Shown here one piece after another: positions 34,646-43,735 of a stretch of 64,000 nucleotides of DNA. The stretch's first letter is position 1; each line of letters begins with the position of its first letter. The stretch spans positions 145,075 to 209,074 of the forward strand of contig JBCBCY010000005.1 of NCBI GenBank assembly GCA_038530285.1, written 5' to 3'. Position numbers and translations under genes: made by a program. The stretch is from JASJAR01 sp038530285 (GTDB lineage: Bacteria > Pseudomonadota > Alphaproteobacteria > Rhodobacterales > Rhodobacteraceae). Below the pieces are notes generated by a model that saw only the letters and a program-made list of their open reading frames with translations, was not told where the DNA came from and did not search any database.

Positions 34646-36292
34646 TTAGCGTTGCGCGGTCTGCCAATCGGGGTGCACCCATGGGGCGCGGTCGTCTGGC
34701 GGCAAGGGGGTGCGCCCCAAGATGTGATCGGCCGCTTTCTCGCCCACCATGATGGAGGGCGCGTTGAGGTTTCCGTTGGTGATCTGGGGAAAGATCGAAC
34801 TGTCCACCACCCGCAGGCCCTGGGTTCCGATCACGCGGGTGTCGGGGTCGACGACGGCCATGGGGTCATCGACCGCGCCCATCTTGCAGGTGCCGCAGGG
34901 GTGATAGGCGCTTTCGACATGCTCTTTGAGGAACCCGTCGAGTTCGGCATCAGATTGCAGGGCCGCGCCGGGCTGGATCTCATGGGCGAAATAGGGCGCC
35001 AGGCTGGGCTGGGTGAACAGCTCACGCACCAACCGCACGCCGGTTCGGAAATCAGCCCAGTCGCTGGGGTCCGACATATAGTTGAACGCGATCTTGGGGG
35101 CCAAGGCGGGATTGGGCGAGGCCAGCGTGACCGCCCCGCGCGAGGGCGAGCGCATCGGCCCGACATGGATCTGAAAGCCGTGCCCTTCGGCCGCCGCCTG
35201 CCCGTCATAGCGCATCGCAATCGGCAGAAAGTGCAATTGCAAGTCGGGGTAGTCCACGCCTGCGCGGCTGCGGATAAAGCCCAGCGTTTCGATCTGATTG
35301 CTGGCGCCGGGGCCTTTGCGCGTGAACAGCCAGCGCGCGCCCACATAGGCCATGCCCAAAAGGTTATAGTACCGATAAAGCGTGATGGGTTGGGCGGCGG
35401 CGGCCTGCACATAGACCTCCAGATGGTCTTGCAGGTTTTGACCCACACCGGGCCGGTCTGCGACCACCGGGATGCCCAACGCGCTAAGATCCGCCCCCGG
35501 CCCTACCCCGCTGTGCAACAACAGCTTTGGCGAATTGAAGGCCGATGCGGCAAGAATGACCTCGCGCCGGGCTTTGAGGATGGACGTGCCCACCTCGACC
35601 CCGGTGGCGCGGGTGCCGTCAAACAGAATGCGGCGCGCCTGGCCGTGCACAAGGCGCACACCGAAGGCCCGGATGGCGGGTTTCAGATAGGCGCGTGCTG
35701 CCGACCAGCGCTGACCCTTGTGGATCGTCTGATCGGTGGGGCCGACGCCTTCTTGCCGGTGCCCGTTGTAGTCCGCGGTAGCGGCATAGCCGGCGTCGGA
35801 TGCGGCAGCGACAAAGGCATCAAACAGCGGGTTCTCGCGTGGGCCCCGGGTGACATGCACGGGCCCGTTTGTGCCACGCCAGGCCGGGTCACCGCCCTGA
35901 TCATTCGCGGTCCAGTTTTCCAACCGATCAAAATAGGGCATCACATCGCGCGCCGCCCAGCCCCTGGCCCCCTGCGCCTGCCAGGCATCGAAATCACGGT
36001 GGTGCCCGCGCACCCAGACCATCCCGTTGATCGAAGAGGACCCGCCGAGCACCCGGCCGCGTGGCGCCGCCAGCCTGCGCCCCCCCAGATGGGGCTCCGG
36101 CTCGGTCCTGTAACCCCAATCATAGCGCGGCATGTTCATCGGGTAAGGCAAAGCGGCCGGCATCTGGATCAGGGGGCCAGCGTCAGACCCGCCGGCTTCC
36201 ACCACGATGACGGACCGGCCGGCTTCGGCCAAACGATAGGCAACCGCGCATCCCGCAGAACCTGCTCCTACAACGATGTAATCGGCGCGCAT
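34646..36292 (-). CDS. GMC-family FAD oxidoreductase (choline dehydrogenase-like)
   Basis: A 548-residue flavoprotein that oxidises an alcohol. It has the dinucleotide-binding motif GAGSAGCAVAYRL at residue 8, the GMC signature GRVLGGSSSINGMVWVRGH near residue 80, and the C-terminal block YHPCGTCKMG with the family's His region. NGNLNAPSIMVGEKAADHIL closes the protein. No signal peptide is present. Many Rhodobacterales carry several paralogues annotated betA-like; the real substrate (choline, polyethylene glycol, other alcohols) cannot be told from sequence, so I give no gene symbol. Confidence 0.9.
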   Translation of the reverse strand: MRADYIVVGAGSAGCAVAYRLAEAGRSVIVVEAGGSDAGPLIQMPAALPYPMNMPRYDWGYRTEPEPHLGGRRLAAPRGRVLGGSSSINGMVWVRGHHRDFDAWQAQGARGWAARDVMPYFDRLENWTANDQGGDPAWRGTNGPVHVTRGPRENPLFDAFVAAASDAGYAATADYNGHRQEGVGPTDQTIHKGQRWSAARAYLKPAIRAFGVRLVHGQARRILFDGTRATGVEVGTSILKARREVILAASAFNSPKLLLHSGVGPGADLSALGIPVVADRPGVGQNLQDHLEVYVQAAAAQPITLYRYYNLLGMAYVGARWLFTRKGPGASNQIETLGFIRSRAGVDYPDLQLHFLPIAMRYDGQAAAEGHGFQIHVGPMRSPSRGAVTLASPNPALAPKIAFNYMSDPSDWADFRTGVRLVRELFTQPSLAPYFAHEIQPGAALQSDAELDGFLKEHVESAYHPCGTCKMGAVDDPMAVVDPDTRVIGTQGLRVVDSSIFPQITNGNLNAPSIMVGEKAADHILGRTPLPPDDRAPWVHPDWQTAQR

Positions 36293-36356
36293 GGTCTGGC
36301 CTCCGAGCGGGTGATGTCGTTTTTGCTATACGCCACCGGCGCGAAAGGGCAATCGG

Positions 36357-36986
36357 TCAAATCGCGGGAACATCCGGGTTCATGCTGTAAAGGCCGGTGT
36401 GCGACGCTTGGGCCAGGATATGTCCGTCCATCGCGGCCAGCACATCTGGCCCGGTGAACGCACCCGACAGACCCAGCGTGACCACATCAAGCGCATACAG
36501 CGTGACGTGGTAGTGGTGGACGATGCTGTCGTTCCACGGCGGGCATGGACCATCGTAGCCGCCATACTCGCCGCCCATGTCCGCGTCGCCTTTGAACCAA
36601 TCGGTGTAGCTGTTGATGCCCGTCGTGCCGTGGGGCCCGGGCCCGGGGGTCTTGCCACCCGGCGTGACACCGGCACTGTCAGCGCCTTCGGAAATCGCGG
36701 TCCGGTCCGCGGGGATGTCCACAAGCACCCAATGATAGAACGTGATCCGCGCCAGATCGGACGGAACGACGCGGTCTTCGCGGTTCACATCTTCTGGTGA
36801 GGACGGCACATCAGGGTCGTGGATCAGCACGGCAAACGACTTTGTGCCACCCGGCGCGCCCTGCCATGCAAGCTCAGGATTGATGTTGTCGGAAAGTTCG
36901 AATGGGCCGTCGTCGGGGATCCGCGCTAAGGCAAATTTCGACGGGATCGCGCCGCCGTCCGGCCAGCTCTGGATCGTAAGTTTCAT
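36357..36986 (-). CDS. YbhB/YbcL-family (PEBP, Raf kinase inhibitor-like) protein
   Basis: A 209-residue protein of the phosphatidylethanolamine-binding family, cytosolic here (no signal peptide after the chosen ATG at 36986). Recognisable parts are NINPELAWQGAPGGTKSFAVLIHDPDVP near residue 35, the FYHWVLVDIP strand, GGYDGPCPPWND and HHYHVTLYALD. The role of bacterial members is not established; ligand binding at the conserved Asp-Pro/His pocket is likely. It follows the GMC gene direction but is separated by about 65 bp. Confidence 0.92.
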   Translation of the reverse strand: MKLTIQSWPDGGAIPSKFALARIPDDGPFELSDNINPELAWQGAPGGTKSFAVLIHDPDVPSSPEDVNREDRVVPSDLARITFYHWVLVDIPADRTAISEGADSAGVTPGGKTPGPGPHGTTGINSYTDWFKGDADMGGEYGGYDGPCPPWNDSIVHHYHVTLYALDVVTLGLSGAFTGPDVLAAMDGHILAQASHTGLYSMNPDVPAI

Positions 36987-37282
36987 ACCTCTGCCCCCAA
37001 GCAGCAAGCGGTCATGGTCGCTGCGCCCAGTAAGACAAAGCAAGGGGTCGATGACAATCAAAGAAATTTTGCAGAACGATCAGATTTGCGGCGCCACGCC
37101 CTTGATCGGCACCAGGCCGGTTGGTCCGGGGCACATACGCTGCCTCGCGGTCTTCAAAAAACGCGCGTCCACAAGGCATTCGATACTGTTGCGATTGGGG
37201 GCGCCGAGGGCTGAACGGCGTCTGCACAAGCCCTACACAACACCTGCGCATCCCCTGCATCGGCATTTGCAATGAAGGGGTC
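36987..37282. other. Divergent gap between PEBP gene and exosortase gene
   Basis: About 296 bp holding two promoters by position. I see no supported gene. A 74-codon frame beginning near 37050 has an ATG and weak ribosome site but no recognisable features. Confidence 0.4.
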
Positions 37283-38704
37283 ATGACAAAGCTGCCGACC
37301 CAATTTGCAACGTTCGCCCTGACCCTGGCATCGATTGTGCTGGCCCTGGACCCCTTGCGATGGCTGGTGCGGACCTGGCAGGACCCGTCCTATCAGTCTT
37401 ACGGGCATTGGTATGTGGCCGCCCTGCTGGGCGCAGTTGCCCTGTCCGCAGCCAGCGGGCCTGCCGCGCGGCCGCGGCAGACAGAAGGTCTATTACTGAT
37501 CTTTCTGGCCGCCGCGATGGTCCGGCTACTGGGCCAGGTCCTTGCCGTGAATATCCTGTCGGCACTGGCCTTGGCGATTGACGTCTTTGCCATTGCGCGG
37601 CTGATGCGGCTTGACCTGCGGCCCCGTGCGCTGTCGCCTGTCTGGCTGTCGGCGTTCTTTCTGTTTGCCCTGCCTTTGGCACCGATCCTTGAGCGGGTCC
37701 TTGGCTTTCCCCTGCAAATGGCATCGGCCCGCGTCAGTTGTGCGATGCTGCGCCCGTTTTTTGCCGATCTCGACTGCGCGAGCGTCCGGCTGAAGGTGAA
37801 CGCGGTCGACGTGCTGGTGGACCTGCCGTGTTCGGGCGCGACCGGTCTTTTGCTGATGCTCACCTTGTGGACGGGGATGAACGTCTGGCTGCGCCCGGGG
37901 CCTTTAACCGCAGCCCTTGGTCTGGTGGCAACGCTGGCGGCGGCCCTTTTGGGCAATGGTCTTCGCATCACATTGCTGGCCGGCGGTCTGGGCCTGGGAC
38001 TGAACACGATGGACCCCGTCGCCCATACCACCATTGGCATCGTGTCGCTTGCCCTGTCCGCCTTGCCGATTATGGTGCTTTACCGCCCCGCCCCGCGCGC
38101 AGCACCCGTCCCACGTTTGTCCTTACCCGCCCTGCCGTCGTACCTTCTGACACCGCTGGCCTGTGCGGCTGTTCTCGCTGCGGTCTGGATCGTGTCGCTG
38201 CCCAAAGACCCGGTGGATACCTCCGGCCGTATTGCCCAGCGCGCCCTGCCCAGCCAGCTTTTGGGGCACCGGCGCCAGGCGCAAACCCTGAGCGCGGTCG
38301 AGCAGCGCTATTTTGAGGCGTACGGCGGGCTGGCCCAAAAGGCGAGCTATGGTGCGCTGGGGCTGAACATCGTCCAGACGGGTGCGCCGCTGCGCCATCT
38401 TCATGATCCGTCGACCTGTCTTTTGGGCATGGGCTACGACGTCACATTCCTGGGCACACGGTTTGATCCGCTGCCGAGCTCGATCTACCGCGCCACAAGC
38501 CCCGACGGACAGGTCTGGCATGTCGCTGTCAGCTATGTCTCCGACGACGGGCACCGCACCGCCAGCGTCGGCGAAGCGGTCTGGACCTGGCTGACGGGCC
38601 GGTCCCACCGCTGGACCTCCGTGCAGCGGATCACACCGATTTCCCTCCCCCCAGAGGCCAGGGCCGCGTTCGAGCAGGCGGCCCTGGCAGCTTTGGACAT
38701 CTAG
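37283..38704 (+). CDS. Exosortase with fused EpsI-like C-terminal domain
   Basis: A membrane-bound transpeptidase-like enzyme predicted to cut and sort proteins carrying a C-terminal hydrophobic signal. The 473-residue protein starts at ATG 37283 (GAAGGGG just before) and has about eight membrane helices. The exosortase triad is present in order: Cys183 in DLPCSGATGL, Arg228 in GNGLRITLLA and His248 in DPVAHTTIGI. After the last helix (near 300) comes a soluble domain of about 170 residues with HDPSTCLLGMGY around Cys379, like the EpsI family often fused to exosortases. Its neighbours, a VIT/vWA protein and a two-component pair, resemble the layout described for a Rhodobacterales exosortase group (XrtT), but I cannot confirm the subtype. 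Confidence 0.87.
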   Translation: MTKLPTQFATFALTLASIVLALDPLRWLVRTWQDPSYQSYGHWYVAALLGAVALSAASGPAARPRQTEGLLLIFLAAAMVRLLGQVLAVNILSALALAIDVFAIARLMRLDLRPRALSPVWLSAFFLFALPLAPILERVLGFPLQMASARVSCAMLRPFFADLDCASVRLKVNAVDVLVDLPCSGATGLLLMLTLWTGMNVWLRPGPLTAALGLVATLAAALLGNGLRITLLAGGLGLGLNTMDPVAHTTIGIVSLALSALPIMVLYRPAPRAAPVPRLSLPALPSYLLTPLACAAVLAAVWIVSLPKDPVDTSGRIAQRALPSQLLGHRRQAQTLSAVEQRYFEAYGGLAQKASYGALGLNIVQTGAPLRHLHDPSTCLLGMGYDVTFLGTRFDPLPSSIYRATSPDGQVWHVAVSYVSDDGHRTASVGEAVWTWLTGRSHRWTSVQRITPISLPPEARAAFEQAALAALDI

Positions 38705-38726
38705 ACATCTGAAAAAGGACCACACC

Positions 38727-40790
38727 GTGACACGTTATATTTTGTTGGGACTGACCTTCCTTCTTTCCACATTGCGCACAGAGGCCAGCACCGAGCCGGA
38801 CGATCTTGCGGGCCGCGTGATCGGCACAGGGGACGGGCGCCAGATCGAGCTTCCCCTTTTGCGCAGCGCCTACAGCGTGAACATCGAAGGCGACATGGCC
38901 ACGGTCGAGGTCACCCAGACGTTTGAAAACCCCTCGGCCTTGCCGATGGAGGCCAGGTACCTCTTTCCCCTGAACCAAAGGGCCGCGGTCTACGGGATGG
39001 AGATGCGTGTCGGTGATGAGGTGATCGAGGCCGTCATTCGCGAAAAAGCAAAAGCAGAGGCAGAGTTTCAGGCGGCCGCACAAGAGGGGAAGGCGGCCGC
39101 CCTTTTGACCCAGCACCGGCCCAATATGTTCACTCAAGACATCGCCAATCTGATGCCGGGCCAACCGATTGAGGTGCGCCTGCGCTACGTTCAGATGGTC
39201 CCCAAGATCGACGGGCAATACCAGTTGGTGATCCCGCTGATCGTGGGGCCGCGCTATACGGGTGCGGATCTGCCTGACGATGACCAGATCGCCGCCCTTG
39301 ATGGGCAGACCCCAGGGCCGGTGCCCGCGGGCACCTGGCAGATCGCCGATGTGCCGGCCTATCCCGGCGTGGCGGGGCTGGACCTGCCCGAGACGATCAC
39401 CGGGGACCGGGTCAGCCTTGATGTGGCGTTCACTTCAGGGTTTGAGATGTCGGGGTTCGGCAGCGCAACCCATCCTTTGGACATTGTGCAGGATGACACG
39501 GCCCTGACCGTCGGCTTCGCAAAAGGTCAGGTGTTGGACAACCGCGACCTGGTCTTGCACTACGGCCTTGAAGGCAGCGACGTGCAAGCTGCGGTCCTGT
39601 CGCACACCGACGACCGCGGCGGCTATCTGTCGGTGATGATCGAGCCCCCGGTCGTGCCTGATGACGCCCGGATCACGCCGCGCGAATTGGTGTTTGTCCT
39701 TGATACATCGGGGTCCATGAACGGCGCGCCAATGGCGGCCAGCAAGCGGTTCATGACGGCGGCCCTGGCGGGTCTGCGCGGGGGCGATTTTTTCCGCATC
39801 ATCCCGTTTTCGAACACGGCCCAGGAAATGAGCCAGACCGCCCTGCCCGCCACCGCCCAGAACATCCGCGCCGCCGACCGATACGTGCGAAATCTGACCG
39901 CTGCAGGCGGGACCGAGATTGACCGCGCGATCCGCACCGCTTTTGCCACCCGGCCCGTCGAAGACACCATGCGCATCGTCGTGTTTTTAAGCGATGGTTA
40001 TATCGGCAACGAACACACGGTCCTGAAAACCATCCGCGATCAAATCGGGACGGCGCGGATCTATGCCTTCGGGGTCGGGTCCTCGGTCAATCGGTATCTT
40101 CTGGACGGCATGGCCGAAGAAGGCCGCGGATATGCCCGCTATGTCGGGCTTGATGAGGACGCGCTGGAGATCGCAGAGACCCTTGCGCGTGATCTGAAAT
40201 CTCCGCTTTTGACGGACATCACCATCGACTGGGGCGATCTTGCGGTCGAAGACGTCAGTCTGGCGCGGATACCGGACCTTTTCGCGGGCAATTCCGTGCG
40301 CGTCTATGCGCGCCATTCTGCGACCGGCGCGGCAGAGGTCAAAATCAACGGCCGGGTCAACGGACAGGCTGCGACACTGTCGGTGCCTTTGACCCTGACG
40401 GCGGGCGCGCGCGAACCCGCCCTGCCCCTGATCTGGGCGCGCAACCGTATTGCGATGCTCGAACGCAACGTGGCCGTCGGCGTCGCGGCTGAGAGTAGCG
40501 ATGCTGAGATCACCAAGCTCGGCCTCGACTACGGGTTGCAAACGAAGAACACGTCCTTTGTGGCGGTGTCGCAGAAAGTCGTGAATGACACCGGCCTGCC
40601 CGCCCTGACCCGCGATGTCCCCCTGCCGATGGTTCACGGGGTCGGACCCAGCGCCTACCCCCAAGGGTTTTCAGGGTCATCGACGCCCGAACTGCAGGCC
40701 TGGTTGGGGATGGTCCTGCTTGCAGCACTTTCGCTGATGCGGCTATTGCAGGGGCGTGGGCGGCGCCGGGGTCGCCCCGCCAACGCCTGA
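38727..40790 (+). CDS. Secreted VIT and von Willebrand A domain protein (likely exosortase target)
   Basis: A 687-residue exported protein. After a signal peptide (YILLGLTFLLSTLRTEAS) comes a vault/inter-alpha-trypsin (VIT) domain (residues about 30-160, with NPSALPMEARYLFPLNQRA). A vWA domain follows, with an intact metal site DTSGSMNGAP near residue 330. The C-terminus has a short STPEL motif, one hydrophobic helix (AWLGMVLLAALSLMRLL) and an Arg-rich end, the three-part layout of exosortase sorting signals. The adjacent exosortase gene (22 bp upstream) makes it the likely substrate. Roles in adhesion or surface display are inferred; in sortase-dedicated systems of marine bacteria a similar protein is the target. 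Confidence 0.85.
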   Translation: MTRYILLGLTFLLSTLRTEASTEPDDLAGRVIGTGDGRQIELPLLRSAYSVNIEGDMATVEVTQTFENPSALPMEARYLFPLNQRAAVYGMEMRVGDEVIEAVIREKAKAEAEFQAAAQEGKAAALLTQHRPNMFTQDIANLMPGQPIEVRLRYVQMVPKIDGQYQLVIPLIVGPRYTGADLPDDDQIAALDGQTPGPVPAGTWQIADVPAYPGVAGLDLPETITGDRVSLDVAFTSGFEMSGFGSATHPLDIVQDDTALTVGFAKGQVLDNRDLVLHYGLEGSDVQAAVLSHTDDRGGYLSVMIEPPVVPDDARITPRELVFVLDTSGSMNGAPMAASKRFMTAALAGLRGGDFFRIIPFSNTAQEMSQTALPATAQNIRAADRYVRNLTAAGGTEIDRAIRTAFATRPVEDTMRIVVFLSDGYIGNEHTVLKTIRDQIGTARIYAFGVGSSVNRYLLDGMAEEGRGYARYVGLDEDALEIAETLARDLKSPLLTDITIDWGDLAVEDVSLARIPDLFAGNSVRVYARHSATGAAEVKINGRVNGQAATLSVPLTLTAGAREPALPLIWARNRIAMLERNVAVGVAAESSDAEITKLGLDYGLQTKNTSFVAVSQKVVNDTGLPALTRDVPLPMVHGVGPSAYPQGFSGSSTPELQAWLGMVLLAALSLMRLLQGRGRRRGRPANA

Positions 40791-40810
40791 ACAAGGGGCG
40801 CATCCGCGCA

Positions 40811-41497
40811 ATGAGCCAAGGCCCGAACATCCTGATTGTCGATGACGACCCGCATATCCGGGACGTCATCCGCATCGCGCTTGACACCCATGGGATGCGC
40901 AGTGCCGAAGCCTCAACGGGCAAGGCCGCGCTGACCGAATTTGCGCGCGGGGCGTTCGATCTGATCGTGCTCGACATCGGGATGCCGCAGATGAACGGCT
41001 TTGATGTCTGCAAGGCCGTGCGCCGGACATCCCAGGTGCCGATCCTGTTTCTGACCGCCCAGGATGAAGAGGTTGAGCGTATCTTGGGCTTCGAACTTGG
41101 GGCGGACGATTTTGTGGGCAAGCCCTTTAGCCCGCGTGAGTTGATGCTGCGGATCAAGGCGATCCTGGCGCGCGGCAAACCCGCCCCGACGCAGGCGGTC
41201 GAACACGGACGCCTGCGGGCGGTGCCCAACCGGCATCAGGCCTGGATCGATGACAGCGAACTGGTGCTGACCGGAACGGAGTTTTCGCTGCTTTTGGTTC
41301 TTTTGCGCCACAAAGATCAGGTCTTTGACCGCAACCGGCTGATTGATGCCGCCTATGGGGGGCATGCGCAATTGTCGGGGCGGACCGTGGACAGCCACAT
41401 CCGCAACATCCGCGCCAAGGCCGCCGATTTGGGCTGCGACGACATCGTCGAAACCGTGCACGGTGTGGGCGTGCGCATGGGCGCCTGCGCGCGGTGA
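40811..41497 (+). CDS. OmpR-family response regulator
   Basis: A 228-residue DNA-binding regulator. The receiver domain has the acidic pair (ILIVDDDPHIRDVI), the phospho-acceptor Asp55 in VLDIGMPQ, FLTAQDEE and the conserved Lys in VGKPFSPRE. The C-terminal winged helix is present (LTGTEFSLLLVLLRHKDQVF and TVDSHIRNIRAKAADLG). It overlaps the kinase gene downstream by 4 bp and follows the VIT/vWA gene by 20 bp, so the exosortase, its presumed target and this pair look like one operon. Confidence 0.93.
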   Translation: MSQGPNILIVDDDPHIRDVIRIALDTHGMRSAEASTGKAALTEFARGAFDLIVLDIGMPQMNGFDVCKAVRRTSQVPILFLTAQDEEVERILGFELGADDFVGKPFSPRELMLRIKAILARGKPAPTQAVEHGRLRAVPNRHQAWIDDSELVLTGTEFSLLLVLLRHKDQVFDRNRLIDAAYGGHAQLSGRTVDSHIRNIRAKAADLGCDDIVETVHGVGVRMGACAR

Positions 41498-43062
41498 GCT
41501 GGGTCACTCCAAAATGGCGCCCTTCGATCGCTCTGGTGGTGGGCCTTGTCTGCGTGATCCTTGTGTCGATCCCGGTGCTGGCTCTATTGGCGGTGCAGTT
41601 GACGTCCAACCAGTTCGTCCGCGAGACCGAGCGGTCCTTGATCAATCAGGCGGCCATTTATGCCCTGCATTATGCCGCGCTGTTTAACGCCGAAGGGGGC
41701 CCGCCCCCGGGGGCCGAAATGGACGCGGCCGCGATCGCTGCCTGGGCCGAAACCTGGCATGAATGGCAACCCGTACTTGATCTGCGCCGCACCGACGTGC
41801 AGCCGCCACTGCCCGACTATGATGAGACTGCGGTTGACCCGGTGACCGCGCCCGATCCACGCTACCAGCCGGTCGCCCTGAAGCTTCTGACCCTTGCCAG
41901 ACAGGCCCAGAAGACCACGCTGTCGGGCGCGATTTTCCTCGATCATCGCGGCGTGAACATCCGCGCCGACCGGTTGCAGGATTTCGCGGCCGCGCCCGAA
42001 GTTCAGGGCGCGCTGACAGGCCGCGTGGCCAGCGCCTTGCGCGATCGCGGCGATACGTTTGAACGCCATGCGCTGACCTCGCTCAGCCGGGACACCTGGT
42101 ACCGGGTGTTCGTGGCCTATCCGGTGATCTTGGGCGACCGGGTGATTGGTGTGGTCTACCTGTCACGCACCCCGTCGAATTTCGCCAAATTCGTGGCCAC
42201 GGAACGTGCGGCCTTGCTCACCATGGTGGCGGCCACGCTGCTGGCCGCAGCCTTGGTTGGGCTCTTGCTCTTTCGGCTGTTTTCGCGCCCGGTCCGAGAC
42301 CTGAGCGCGCAAAGCCGTCACATCGCCAACGGCGCGCTGTCAGAGCCCGCCCCCTTGCGCCACTACGGCGTACGCGAAATCGCGGATCTGGGTGAGAACG
42401 TCATGCAGATGGCCAAGACATTGGCGGACCGGTCGCGGCAGGTCACGACGTATACCGATCACGTTACCCATGAACTCAAGTCGCCCATCACCGGGATCAT
42501 GGGGGCTGCTGAGCTGTTGGGTTCGCCCGACATTTCCGCGGATGCGCGTCAAAAGCTGACCGATAACATCAGCGCAGAAGCGGCGCGCATGGACGCCTTG
42601 CTGGAAGACCTTCGTCAGATGGCGCGCCTGCGCGACGCGCCCACCACCGGCCGCGGGATCCTTGCGGATATGTTGCCCGAGGTTTCAGGCCTTGCCGTGA
42701 TCCTGGACCCGGCGAGCGCGGCGGTTCTTCCGATGCTGCCCGACCACGGAAAGATCCTGTTCCAACAGCTGGCACGCAACGCCGTCGAACATGGCGCGGA
42801 CCGCCTGCACATCGCATTCGATGGCCGCGCGCTGCGCATTGAGGACAACGGCCATGGCATTGCCCCCGAAGACGCCCCCCGCGTGCTTGAGCCGCTCTTT
42901 ACCACCCGGCGCGACGACGGTGGAACCGGGATGGGACTCGCGATTGTGACGGCGATCTTGAAAAACTACAGCGCGTCGATCGCGTTTATGCCCTGCGAGA
43001 CCGGTGCGTCTGTCCATATTGAGTTTGCCAGCCCCACCCGAGAGGAAAGATCACGCCCTTGA
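41494..43062 (+). CDS. Membrane sensor histidine kinase
   Basis: Partner of the adjacent response regulator, 522 residues, starting with GTG inside the regulator's stop. One helix near residues 10-36 and another near 246-268 frame a periplasmic sensing region of about 200 residues. A HAMP segment follows (FSRPVRDLSAQSRHIANGAL), then the dimerisation helix with phospho-acceptor His329 in VTHELKSPITG. The ATP-binding domain has EDNGHGIAPEDAPRVLEPLF and GTGMGLAIV. The sensor region has no motif I can name. It may sense surface or envelope state related to the exosortase target, which is inference. Confidence 0.92.
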   Translation: MSWVTPKWRPSIALVVGLVCVILVSIPVLALLAVQLTSNQFVRETERSLINQAAIYALHYAALFNAEGGPPPGAEMDAAAIAAWAETWHEWQPVLDLRRTDVQPPLPDYDETAVDPVTAPDPRYQPVALKLLTLARQAQKTTLSGAIFLDHRGVNIRADRLQDFAAAPEVQGALTGRVASALRDRGDTFERHALTSLSRDTWYRVFVAYPVILGDRVIGVVYLSRTPSNFAKFVATERAALLTMVAATLLAAALVGLLLFRLFSRPVRDLSAQSRHIANGALSEPAPLRHYGVREIADLGENVMQMAKTLADRSRQVTTYTDHVTHELKSPITGIMGAAELLGSPDISADARQKLTDNISAEAARMDALLEDLRQMARLRDAPTTGRGILADMLPEVSGLAVILDPASAAVLPMLPDHGKILFQQLARNAVEHGADRLHIAFDGRALRIEDNGHGIAPEDAPRVLEPLFTTRRDDGGTGMGLAIVTAILKNYSASIAFMPCETGASVHIEFASPTREERSRP

Positions 43063-43239
43063 TCGGCCTGTCTGGACATAGCCGCGCATGTGGCGCGCGA
43101 CGGCCACCAGCAACGGGGTTTCCACCCGGCTGCCCGGCGTCACCATGCCGACAGGCATAACGGAGGTCAGAAAGCCGACGCGCAGTTCGGCCAACCCGCC
43201 TTTGGCCTTGATCTGATCAGAAAGGGTTTTTGGCTCCCT
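43051..43239 (-). pseudogene. Possible degraded coding remnant next to tRNA-Phe
   Basis: An open frame of 62 codons with no start near its beginning, bounded by in-frame stops at 43240-43242 and 43051-43053. It has coding-like third positions (GGLAELRVGFLTSV, then VGMVTPGSRVETPLLVAVA). It overlaps the histidine-kinase stop by 12 bp on the opposite strand and lies just past the tRNA-Phe 3' end. It might be the tail of a lost gene. I cannot name a family, and it may be chance. The rest of the 290-bp gap to the tRNA (43240-43352) is AT-richer and holds no gene I can see. Confidence 0.25.
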
Positions 43240-43352
43240 TCACCCACGCGTTTTGGGGGTAACGCATGTTTTTCCACGTTCAACTGCCTTTCTCTAAAGC
43301 ACGCAAAGGTCGTCGATTTTGAGCCAATATGAGCCGCTTTGAGAAGGTGAAA

Positions 43353-43427
43353 TGGTGCCCGGGGGCGGAATCGAACCACCGACACGAGGATTTTCAATCC
43401 ACTGCTCTACCCCTGAGCTACCCGGGC
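43353..43427 (-). tRNA. tRNA-Phe (anticodon GAA)
   Basis: 75 nt including encoded CCA (complement at 43353-43355). Acceptor GCCCGGG pairs with CCCGGGC, the anticodon loop TTGAAAA gives GAA, the T loop is GGTTCGATTCC, and the discriminator is A. It is the only gene between the exosortase cluster and yacG. Confidence 0.97.
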
Positions 43428-43564
43428 ACGGGTGACGGCGCGCCGTCAGGTCGGGGCGTTTTAGACCCCACTCCCGGGGGTGTCTAGGGGGGTTGGCGCA
43501 GAGATTTCACCGGCCTGCCAAGGGTCTGCAAAACATAACGTACCCGTGGGGCCCCAAACCGGGC

Positions 43565-43735
43565 CTAATGCGTCGGGGGTGCGGCATCGTGGCGGCTGTC
43601 TTCGGGGTCTTCTTCGACCGGCACAGCATAGGCGCCCGTCATCCAGCGGCCTAGATCGATATCGGCACAGCGCTTTGAACAAAACGGGCGCCAGTCCTTT
43701 TCGGACGTCTCTTTGCAGACGGGACACCGCGACAT
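43565..43735 (-). CDS. yacG: DNA gyrase inhibitor YacG-like zinc protein
   Basis: A 56-residue zinc protein with four cysteines in the order C4-x2-C7-x11-C19-x3-C23 (CPVC, then FCSKRC), and DLGRWMTGAYAVP after the zinc site, as in YacG. E. coli YacG binds gyrase and inhibits its activity; the role in this group is not certain. The start ATG overlaps the upstream RNase gene stop (ATGA). The tail of about 20 residues is acidic and low-complexity. Confidence 0.9.
   Translation of the reverse strand: MSRCPVCKETSEKDWRPFCSKRCADIDLGRWMTGAYAVPVEEDPEDSRHDAAPPTH

Noticed and set aside
34514..36457. Plus-strand open frame of 647 codons opposite the GMC oxidoreductase
   Set aside because: The minus strand holds a complete flavoenzyme with all motifs; the opposite frame is a high-GC shadow.
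37050..37275. A 74-codon frame (starting MTIKEILQNDQICG) before the exosortase gene
   Set aside because: Weak ribosome site, unusual Arg/His-rich tail, no recognised features; better explained as promoter region.
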